DNA of 64,000 bases, from the NCBI GenBank assembly GCA_045123995.1, contig JBGVKY010000007.1:1-64000 (forward strand), given 5' to 3'. The notes beneath the pieces were generated by a model that saw only the letters and a list, made by a program, of their open reading frames with translations, made no database searches and was not told the origin of the DNA. The DNA comes from HGM11501 sp045123995 (lineage in GTDB: Bacteria; Bacillota; Clostridia; CAKSNL01; HGM11501). Of the stretch, positions 58,111 to 64,000 are shown piece by piece. A program made the translations under genes and the position numbers. How positions within the stretch are numbered: the stretch's first letter is position 1; each line of letters starts with the position of its first letter.

Positions 58111-58368
58111 TTATTTTACTTTTTCTACGATTTCAACAAGTCTCCATCTCTTGTCGCGGCTTAAGGGTCTTGTTTCCATAACCTTTACCTTATCGCCAAT
58201 CTGGCACTCATTTAACTCATCATGAGCCTTAAGTGTATAAGTTCTCTTAACAACCTTGCCGTAGAGAGGATGCTTTACGTGTTCTTCAATTGCTACAACA
58301 ATGGTCTTATCCATCTTGTCGCTCTTTACAACACCTATTCTGACTTTACGAAAATTTCTTTCAGACAT
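58111..58368 (-). CDS. rpsQ: 30S ribosomal protein S17
   Basis: The 85-aa OB-fold protein has VVKSDKMDKTIVVAIE and GDKVKVMETRPLSRDKRWRL. It binds 16S rRNA early in assembly. Confidence 0.96.
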   Translation of the reverse strand: MSERNFRKVRIGVVKSDKMDKTIVVAIEEHVKHPLYGKVVKRTYTLKAHDELNECQIGDKVKVMETRPLSRDKRWRLVEIVEKVK

Positions 58369-58393
58369 TTACATATACCTCCTTCCGAGCCTT

Positions 58394-58588
58394 TTAAGCG
58401 TTCATCTCTTTCTCTTTGATGACCGTCATGACTTTAGCAATTGACTTCTTCGTCTCAACAATCTTCATGGGGTTGTCGAGCTGATTGGTCGCATGCTGGA
58501 ATCTGAGATTAAAAAGCTCGCTCTTAAGGTCTGTAAGCTTTGTCTTCAGTTCCTCTAAGGATAATTCACGAATTTCTTTAATTTTCAC
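58394..58588 (-). CDS. rpmC: 50S ribosomal protein L29
   Basis: The 64-aa two-helix protein reads MKIKEIRELSLEELKTKLTD. The likely start is GTG at 58588, 9 bases after GGAGG, overlapping the end of rplP by 11 bases; an upstream ATG at 58651 would overlap rplP far more. It lies at the tunnel exit. Confidence 0.92.
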   Translation of the reverse strand: MKIKEIRELSLEELKTKLTDLKSELFNLRFQHATNQLDNPMKIVETKKSIAKVMTVIKEKEMNA

Positions 58589-59009
58589 AAGAATCACCCT
58601 CCGTTTCCTTTTTAACAAATTTGCACTTAATCGGAAGCTTATGCATTGCAAGTCTCATAGCTTCTCTTGCTGTTTCTTCGTCTACACCCTTAACTTCGAA
58701 GAGAACTCTTCCGGGCTTAACAACAGCTACCCAGTATTCGGGAGAACCTTTACCGGAACCCATTCGTGTTTCAGCAGGCTTCTCTGTTACGGGCTTGTCG
58801 GGGAATATTTTGATAAATACCTGACCGCCTCTCTTAATGTATCTTGTAAGAGCGATACGGGCAGCTTCTATCTGGTTTGAAGTAATCCAGGAGGGCTCTA
58901 AAGCCTGAAGACCGAAATCACCGTAAGTAACCTTGTTACCTCTCTGAGCAGTACCGGTCATTCTTCCTCTGAATACTCTTCTGTGTTTAACTCTTTTAGG
59001 CATTAACAT
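58578..59009 (-). CDS. rplP: 50S ribosomal protein L16
   Basis: The 143-aa protein starts MLMPKRVKHRRVFRGRMTG, the common Firmicutes form, with GGQVFIKIFPDKPVTEKPAE and MGSGKGSPEYWVAVVKPGR. It overlaps rpsC by 14 bases. Confidence 0.96.
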   Translation of the reverse strand: MLMPKRVKHRRVFRGRMTGTAQRGNKVTYGDFGLQALEPSWITSNQIEAARIALTRYIKRGGQVFIKIFPDKPVTEKPAETRMGSGKGSPEYWVAVVKPGRVLFEVKGVDEETAREAMRLAMHKLPIKCKFVKKETEGDSCEN

Positions 59010-59730
59010 TGTTTTTGCCTCCTTCCGTCTTGCGGGGAGCTCTCTTGTCCCTTCTGGGTCTTTCGCTTACAGGAGGAGCTATCTCTGCTGCAGCCTTTGT
59101 ACCGGGAAGAACTTCTCCCTTGTAGATCCAAACCTTAACGCCGATCTTACCATAGGTTGTGTTTGCCTCCCAGAAGCCGTAGTCAATGTCAGCTCTCAAT
59201 GTCTGAAGCGGAATTGTTCCCTCGTGATAGTGCTCTGATCTTGCGATTTCAGCACCACCGAGACGACCTGAACAAGTAGTCTTAATACCCTTTGCTCCCA
59301 TCTTCATAGCTCTCTGCATAGAGCTCTTCATAGCTTTTCTGAAAGATATTCTCTTTTCAAGCTGTGCAGCAATGCTCTCAGCAACAAGCTGTGCATTTGT
59401 TGAAGGATTCTTTACTTCAACGATGTTGAGTGCAACTTCCTTACCGGTCATTGCAACGATATCAGCTTTAATCTTTTCGATTTCAGAACCGTTCTTACCG
59501 ATGATAACACCGGGTCTTGCCGTGTTGATAGAAACTGTAACCTTGTTGTTTGCTCTTTCAATTTCAATCTTAGAAACGTTTGCGGCAAAAAGTGTCTTTT
59601 TAAGGAAGGTTCTGATTTTGTAATCTTCTACAAGATTATCACCGAAAGTTTTCTTATCAGCGTACCACTTAGAGTCCCAGTCTTTTATAACGCCGACTCT
59701 TAAACCGTGGGGATTAACTTTCTGGCCCAT
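58996..59730 (-). CDS. rpsC: 30S ribosomal protein S3
   Basis: The 244-aa protein has MGQKVNPHGLRVGVIKDWDS, the KH-domain ARPGVIIGKNGSEIEK and GRLGGAEIARSEHY. A basic tail of about 25 residues rich in Pro, Arg and Lys extends the C-terminus. It overlaps rplV by 1 base. Confidence 0.96.
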   Translation of the reverse strand: MGQKVNPHGLRVGVIKDWDSKWYADKKTFGDNLVEDYKIRTFLKKTLFAANVSKIEIERANNKVTVSINTARPGVIIGKNGSEIEKIKADIVAMTGKEVALNIVEVKNPSTNAQLVAESIAAQLEKRISFRKAMKSSMQRAMKMGAKGIKTTCSGRLGGAEIARSEHYHEGTIPLQTLRADIDYGFWEANTTYGKIGVKVWIYKGEVLPGTKAAAEIAPPVSERPRRDKRAPRKTEGGKNNVNA

Positions 59731-60083
59731 TATTTTGCCTCCCTTTCTTTAACAACGATAGTAATGTGGCATGTTCTCTTTAAGATCCTGAACGCACGTC
59801 CCTGAGCTCTGGGTCTGATTCTCTTAAGTGTAGGACCCGCATTAGCATAAGCCTCAGCTACGTATAAATCATCAGGATTCATGCCGAAATTGTTTTCCGC
59901 ATTTGCGATAGCGGAGTTCAAAAGTTTTATTAAAACCTCAGAAGCAGCCTTGGGTGTATTCTTTAAGATACCCATTGCAACACCAACAGGCTTATTTCTG
60001 ATGAGGTCGTTAACAATATTCACCTTTCTGGGTGATATGCGAATAAAGCGTGCAATAGCTTTCGCTTCTGTTCTTGCCTCCAT
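59730..60083 (-). CDS. rplV: 50S ribosomal protein L22
   Basis: The 117-aa protein has AKAIARFIRISPRKVNIVND and GPTLKRIRPRAQGRAFRILK, whose hairpin reaches the exit tunnel where macrolides bind. ATG 60083 follows GGAGG; the TTG two codons earlier is closer to the site and less likely. Confidence 0.95.
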   Translation of the reverse strand: MEARTEAKAIARFIRISPRKVNIVNDLIRNKPVGVAMGILKNTPKAASEVLIKLLNSAIANAENNFGMNPDDLYVAEAYANAGPTLKRIRPRAQGRAFRILKRTCHITIVVKEREAK

Positions 60084-60110
60084 CGACAATTCCTCCTCTC
60101 TTACGAGATA

Positions 60111-60386
60111 TTACTTTCCGGTTGTCTTTGCGCCTGCATGACCCTTGAAGGTTCTTGTAGGAGCAAATTCACCTAACTTATGACCAACCATATCTTCTGT
60201 TACATAAACCGGAACATGCTTTCTTCCGTCATGTACTGCTATTGTATGACCTACAAAATCAGGGAAAATCGTGGAAGATCTTGACCAAGTTTTAAGAACT
60301 CTTTTTTCGCCTGCTTCGTTCATTTTGGAAATACGAGCAAAAAGCTTCGCATCAACGAAGGGGCCTTTCTTTACACTGCGTCCCAT
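60111..60386 (-). CDS. rpsS: 30S ribosomal protein S19
   Basis: The 91-aa protein begins MGRSVKKGPFVDAKLFARI and ends GEFAPTRTFKGHAGAKTTGK. It sits in the 30S head. Confidence 0.97.
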   Translation of the reverse strand: MGRSVKKGPFVDAKLFARISKMNEAGEKRVLKTWSRSSTIFPDFVGHTIAVHDGRKHVPVYVTEDMVGHKLGEFAPTRTFKGHAGAKTTGK

Positions 60387-60404
60387 ATTAAAATCCTCCT
60401 TCTA

Positions 60405-61238
60405 TTATTTACCGTTACGGGTCTTAACGATGTACTTTGTAGAGTACTTCTTATTCTTACGTGTCTTAAGACCGAGTGCAGGTTTACCCCAGGGTGTAAC
60501 AGGACTGGGCATACCGATGGGTGACTTACCTTCACCACCACCGTGAGGATGGTCGTTGGGGTTCATTACAACACCGCGGACTGTGGGACGAATACCCATA
60601 TGTCTCTTTCTTCCGGCTTTACCGATATTGATGTTTTCATGATCCTGGTTTCCGATAACACCGATTGTAGCCTTGCAGTCAACGTCTATCATTCTTACTT
60701 CTCCGGAAGGCATTCTTATCTGAGAATACTTATCTTCCTTAGCCATAAGCTGAGCGCCTGCGCCGGCACTTCTTACAAGCTGACCGCCCTTACCCTTGGA
60801 AATTTCGATATTGTGTATCAAAGTACCAACGGGAATTGCTCTTATGGGGAGGCAGTTACCGGGCTTAATGTCTGCATTAGCACCTGACATAACTTTGCTT
60901 CCAACCTTAAGATCCTGAGGAGCCAAGATATAGCTCTTTACTCCGTCTTCATACTGAATAAGTGCGATGTTTGCACTTCTGTTGGGATCGTATTCGATTG
61001 TAAGAACTGTAGCTTCCATATCAAGCTTGTTTCTCTTAAAATCGATGATTCTGTATTTTCTCCTGTTTGCGCCGCCTCTGTGACGAACCGTGATTCTACC
61101 GTAGGAATTTCTTCCGGCATTATTCTTCAAAGGTTCGAGCAGAGAACGCTCTGGTTTATTTGTGGTGATTTCCTCAAATGTAGAAACCGTCATCTGTCTG
61201 CGCGCAGGAGAGGTAGGGTTGTATTTTCTTATAGCCAT
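60405..61238 (-). CDS. rplB: 50S ribosomal protein L2
   Basis: The 277-aa protein begins MAIRKYNPTSPARRQMTVST and contains the catalytic-centre loop GVVMNPNDHPHGGGEGKSPI. It is needed for peptidyl transfer and subunit joining. Confidence 0.97.
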   Translation of the reverse strand: MAIRKYNPTSPARRQMTVSTFEEITTNKPERSLLEPLKNNAGRNSYGRITVRHRGGANRRKYRIIDFKRNKLDMEATVLTIEYDPNRSANIALIQYEDGVKSYILAPQDLKVGSKVMSGANADIKPGNCLPIRAIPVGTLIHNIEISKGKGGQLVRSAGAGAQLMAKEDKYSQIRMPSGEVRMIDVDCKATIGVIGNQDHENINIGKAGRKRHMGIRPTVRGVVMNPNDHPHGGGEGKSPIGMPSPVTPWGKPALGLKTRKNKKYSTKYIVKTRNGK

Positions 61239-61277
61239 TTTTAATCAAACTCCTAACTTCTTTTACTTACGTACAGC

Positions 61278-61574
61278 TTATACCAAACCTTCAAAGGCTT
61301 CAATTGTCTTGCTCTTTTCTGTAAGCTTAACTACTGCCTTTTTCCAGTTGGGTCTGCTGCCGATGCTTGCGCCCATTCTCTTTACTTTGCCGAGGTATCT
61401 TGCGGTTGTAACCTTTTCAACCTCTGTGCCGGGGAAGAGCTCCTCAACAGCCTTTTTGATTTCAATCTTATTAGCGGTGAGACTTACTACGAAAGTATAC
61501 TTTCTGTCCGCAATCTGCTCCATACCCTGTTCTGTGATTAAGGGCTTTTTAATGATATCATAAGCTGACTTCAT
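61278..61574 (-). CDS. rplW: 50S ribosomal protein L23
   Basis: The 98-aa protein has DIIKKPLITEQGMEQIADRK and VKRMGASIGSRPNWKKAVV. It is the docking site for trigger factor and SRP. Its start overlaps the rplD stop by 1 base. Confidence 0.96.
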   Translation of the reverse strand: MKSAYDIIKKPLITEQGMEQIADRKYTFVVSLTANKIEIKKAVEELFPGTEVEKVTTARYLGKVKRMGASIGSRPNWKKAVVKLTEKSKTIEAFEGLV

Positions 61575-62197
61575 TATGCATACACCTCCTGGAGTTTCTC
61601 TACCGCACTCTTAGCCACGATGAGCTTGTCGTATTTGATTAAATCATATACATTAAGCATTCCAACGAAAGAAGCTTTTGCTCCCTCGATGTTTCTTGTG
61701 GAAAGATATACGTTTTCATTCTTATCGCAAGTAACTACTAAAGCTTTCTTGTCTTCGCCGAGCTTTGCGATAAACTGTGCCATTGTCTTTGTCTTAACTT
61801 CATCCATCTTAAGGTCGTCAATAACAAAAATCTTGTTTTCCAAAACCTTAGCGGAAAGAGCAGATCTCATAGCAACAGCCTTTACCTTCTTATTTACAGA
61901 ATATCTGTAATCTCTGGGCTTGGGTCCTAATGCAATACCGCCGCCTACATGATTAGGAGCTCTTAATGAACCCTGTCTTGCACGGCCTGTTCCCTTCTGT
62001 CTGTAGGGCTTAGCACCGCCGCCTTCTACTTCTGTACGGGTCTTTGTAGACTGAGTGCCCTGTCTCTGGTTAGCCAGGTAATTCACAACAACTGTGTGAA
62101 GCACTGCACCGTTTACTTCCTGACCGAATACTGCGTCGGAAAGCTCAATTTCGCCAACCTTTGCAGCAGTCATATCAAATAAATCAGTTTTAGGCAT
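61574..62197 (-). CDS. rplD: 50S ribosomal protein L4
   Basis: The 207-aa protein has NQRQGTQSTKTRTEVEGGGA, KPYRQKGTGRARQGSLRAPN and a globular end containing FVGMLNVYDLIKYDKLIV. L4 represses the S10 operon in E. coli by binding its leader; whether this also holds for the long leader here is open. Confidence 0.96.
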   Translation of the reverse strand: MPKTDLFDMTAAKVGEIELSDAVFGQEVNGAVLHTVVVNYLANQRQGTQSTKTRTEVEGGGAKPYRQKGTGRARQGSLRAPNHVGGGIALGPKPRDYRYSVNKKVKAVAMRSALSAKVLENKIFVIDDLKMDEVKTKTMAQFIAKLGEDKKALVVTCDKNENVYLSTRNIEGAKASFVGMLNVYDLIKYDKLIVAKSAVEKLQEVYA

Positions 62198-62221
62198 CTA
62201 AAATTCCTCCTTCCTTAAGTC

Positions 62222-62854
62222 TTACGCCTTGATGGCGTTTCTTACTGTAACGATTCCGCCCTTAGCACCGGGAATCGCACCCTTTATCAAAAGAAGATTT
62301 CTTTCGGCATCAACTTTTACGATTTCAAGGTTCAATACAGTAACTCTGTCAACACCCATATGTCCTGCAAGCTTCTTGCCCTTTAATACTCTTGAGGGAG
62401 TGGAGCAAGCGCCCATTGAACCGGGATGTCTGTGTACGGGGCCTGTACCGTGTGTCTCCTTAAGTCTGGAGAAGTTGTGACGCTTAATAACGCCTGCATA
62501 TCCCTTACCTTTGGAGATACCGATTACGTCAACCTTATCTGCTTCTGCAAATATGTCGCACTTAATCTCGTCGTTTACGTTGAGAGAAGCTGTGTCCGCC
62601 AAACGGAATTCCCTCAGATACTTCTTTGCTTCAGCCTCAGCCTTAGCGAAATGTCCTTTAAGGGGCTTTGAAACGTGCTTGTCCTTAATGGAGCCGAAGC
62701 CGACCTGAACTGCCTCGTAGCCGTCCTTTTCTACGGTCTTCTTCTGAATTACTGTGCAAGGACCAGCTTCCACTACGGTAACGGGAATTACTTTTCCGTC
62801 CGGAGCGAAAACCTGGGTCATGCCGATTTTCTTACCGATAATTGCCTTTTCCAT
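62222..62854 (-). CDS. rplC: 50S ribosomal protein L3
   Basis: The 210-aa protein begins MEKAIIGKKIGMTQVFAPDG, with HGTGPVHRHPGSMGACSTPS and GKKLAGHMGVDRVTVLNLE. ATG 62854 follows AAGGAGG; the frame continues upstream but without a start signal. Confidence 0.97.
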   Translation of the reverse strand: MEKAIIGKKIGMTQVFAPDGKVIPVTVVEAGPCTVIQKKTVEKDGYEAVQVGFGSIKDKHVSKPLKGHFAKAEAEAKKYLREFRLADTASLNVNDEIKCDIFAEADKVDVIGISKGKGYAGVIKRHNFSRLKETHGTGPVHRHPGSMGACSTPSRVLKGKKLAGHMGVDRVTVLNLEIVKVDAERNLLLIKGAIPGAKGGIVTVRNAIKA

Positions 62855-62936
62855 GAGTATAACGTCCTCCTTAATATTGGTTATTGGTTGGCATTTCACC
62901 AACATTGACCGGTAAACCGGAGTTTAATTGATGTTC

Positions 62937-63260
62937 TTATTTTGCGTTCTGTAAGAGCTTAATCTCAACCTGTACGCCGGCAGGAACATCGAGTCTGCCG
63001 AGAGCTTCAACAGTCTTCTGTGTGGGAGAGAGAATGTCGATAAGTCTCTTGTGAGTTCTCATTTCAAACTGTTCGCGAGAATCCTTGTACTTATGAACCG
63101 CACGAAGAATTGTCACAACTTCCTTTTCTGTGGGAAGAGGAATGGGACCCTTTACTTCAGAACCTGTTCTCTTGGCTGTTTCCACAATCTTGTCTGTGGA
63201 CTGGTCTAAAAGAGCATGGTCATAAGCTTTCAATCTGATTCTGATTTTCTGTTTTGCCAT
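62937..63260 (-). CDS. rpsJ: 30S ribosomal protein S10
   Basis: The 107-aa protein reads MAKQKIRIRLKAYDHALLDQ with PLPTEKEVVTILRAVHKYKD and MRTHKRLIDI. It also serves as NusE in antitermination. First gene of the cluster, behind a leader of about 310 nt. Confidence 0.97.
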   Translation of the reverse strand: MAKQKIRIRLKAYDHALLDQSTDKIVETAKRTGSEVKGPIPLPTEKEVVTILRAVHKYKDSREQFEMRTHKRLIDILSPTQKTVEALGRLDVPAGVQVEIKLLQNAK

Positions 63261-63574
63261 GAGTAAAATCGCCTCCTTATATTATTTGCTTTGGTATTAT
63301 TTAGGAGACAGAGAAAAATTCGACTTACACTCGTCCGGGTGTTTCATGTACCCCAACATTAAATCCCAGCCTTGGCTGGGCTGCTTCTTCCAAGGAATTC
63401 CACACATTTCCTTTTCCGTCGCTTTCTTGTAAGCCTTTTTAGCTTTCGCCCGGTTTCTCTGAATCGGACTTCCTCGGCAGGAAAACCGGCATTTACCGCA
63501 ACCTCCTGCTTCATCGGTAGTCTGTTTTCATATGCCCCAAAACGCATACAAAAACAGTGGTCACATAGACCGAC
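63261..63574 (-). promoter_or_regulatory. Long structured leader of the S10 operon
   Basis: About 310 nt separate the promoter from rpsJ. The transcript holds several self-complementary segments, such as GGTC...GACC near its 5' end and CCCAGC-CAAG-GCTGGG at 63366-63381. A purine-rich AGCAGGAGG at about 63508-63516 is not followed by a convincing gene: the open frame at 63359-63547 has unusual, basic composition without family resemblance. An autoregulatory ribosomal-protein leader is likely by position; the exact class is not recognised. Confidence 0.5.
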
Positions 63575-63580
63575 CTTGTA

Positions 63581-63609
63581 ATAATACCATGAAAAAGGCA
63601 GTTTGTCAA
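63581..63609 (-). promoter_or_regulatory. Promoter of the S10-spc-alpha cluster
   Basis: TTGACA (63604-63609) and TATTAT (63581-63586) are 17 bases apart on the minus strand. No other strong promoter is evident among the 31 downstream genes. Confidence 0.85.
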
Positions 63610-63815
63610 CACTTTTTTTTACATTTTTTACTTTTTGTCAATTCTGTCAAAAAGCTGATTTTTTTCTCCATTTTTTGTGCATTTTAACAATGCACCCGAT
63701 AAATCTGAAAAATTCCTTCCTTATTATATATACTATATCTGCATTTATTTTATTAAATTTACAATCTCTGTATATTTTATTCCGTCCCGGAAACACTATA
63801 TCCGAGGTGAATTTT

Positions 63816-64000
63816 ATGAAAAATCGTCGCAACGTCATTTTCTTCTCTTTAATGGCTTTTGTCCTTATACTTAACATCTTCATCACCCCTTTTGTTTCCT
63901 CTCTCCCCACCTTGTCCAAATTAGGCTCCAGGGGACAGGAGGTAAAAAACATACAGTACCGTCTTCGTGAATGGGGCTATTACAACGGAAGCATTGACGG
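63816..64000 (+). CDS. SleB-like spore cortex-lytic protein, N-terminus (partial)
   Basis: The 61 visible residues start MKNRRNVIFFSLMAFVLILN, a signal or anchor segment, and run into LGSRGQEVKNIQYRLREWGY, followed by YNGSIDG at the window edge. The second part is a PG_binding_1 domain, as found at the start of SleB and other spore or wall hydrolases. GAGGTG lies 6 bases before the ATG. The catalytic domain lies outside the window, so SleB is probable but unproven; a different hydrolase with the same binding domain is possible. It diverges from the S10 operon. Confidence 0.65.
   Translation, partial: MKNRRNVIFFSLMAFVLILNIFITPFVSSLPTLSKLGSRGQEVKNIQYRLREWGYYNGSID

Noticed and set aside
63425..63500. 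GAGGAAGTCC in the S10 leader, similar to a conserved RNase P RNA segment
   Set aside because: Only this short piece matches; the rest of an RNase P RNA is absent.
63359..63547. A 62-codon minus-strand frame in the S10 leader, rich in Arg and Lys
   Set aside because: No family resemblance, a poor start context and overlap with the predicted leader structures; better explained as untranslated RNA.
1..64000. CRISPR arrays, rRNA genes, replication origin
   Set aside because: No regularly spaced repeats, no rRNA-like stretch and no DnaA-box cluster were seen.

Overview
The window looks like a chromosomal segment from an anaerobic, spore-forming member of the Clostridia (Firmicutes). The support is [FeFe]-hydrogenase genes, the cortex hydrolase-type amidase gene cwlD and the start of a SleB-like spore gene, a ctsR-mcsA-mcsB-clpC operon, a clostridial S10-spc-alpha ribosomal protein cluster, strong AAGGAGG-type ribosome binding sites and many textbook TTGACA-N17-TATAAT promoters. 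I saw no rRNA gene and no CRISPR array. All calls come from reading the sequence by eye; family names rest on recognised motifs, not on database searches.

Region 1 (1-4865, + strand) is a hydrogen-metabolism operon: two small thioredoxin-fold 2Fe-2S ferredoxins, a PAS-containing HydS-type putative sensory [FeFe] hydrogenase, a SpoIIE/PP2C-type phosphatase overlapping it, and a second group-B-like [FeFe] hydrogenase. Region 2 (4866-13450) is an accessory oxygen-defence island. It holds thioredoxin, thioredoxin reductase, ferritin, an MFS-SDR pair, desulfoferrodoxin (superoxide reductase), AhpC and a domain-permuted AhpF-like reductase. Around and within it are an IS3-type transposase tail, a broken tocopherol-cyclase-like gene, a 276-bp element with 28-bp inverted termini, a perfect 72-bp direct repeat and tRNA-Pro(CGG) with a stray copy of its 3' end.

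Region 3 (13450-26900) is housekeeping. The operon cwlD-radA-ABC exporter-gltA and typA are on the minus strand. The divergent CtsR-controlled stress operon is on the plus strand, followed by class II fructose-bisphosphate aldolase and a TspO-family protein.

Region 4 (26926-38079) is the most unusual part: a compact block of about 11 kb of podovirus-type virion and lysis genes. In transcription order it encodes a 49-aa ORF, a nozzle-like protein, a papain-like protease with an SLH domain, holin, amidase, a Prp-like protease, scaffold-like protein, N4-gp56-type capsid, an 82-aa protein, large terminase, portal and a 324-aa virion-type protein. It is driven from one strong promoter opposite a CI/LexA-like repressor gene. 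I could find no integrase, replication gene, small terminase or adhesin. It could be a decayed prophage, a satellite or a domesticated, gene-transfer-agent-like particle.

Region 5 (38120-47670) carries mrp, an AI-2E-family permease and a seven-gene V-type ATPase operon of the spirochaete/Bacteroidetes layout. Its proteolipid has the sodium ligands of the Enterococcus NtpK ring, and its leader holds an attenuator-like hairpin. Region 6 (47743-63609) is the complete S10-spc-alpha cluster from rpsJ to rplQ, including rpmD and rpmJ, behind a leader of about 310 nt. The window ends inside a divergent SleB-like gene.
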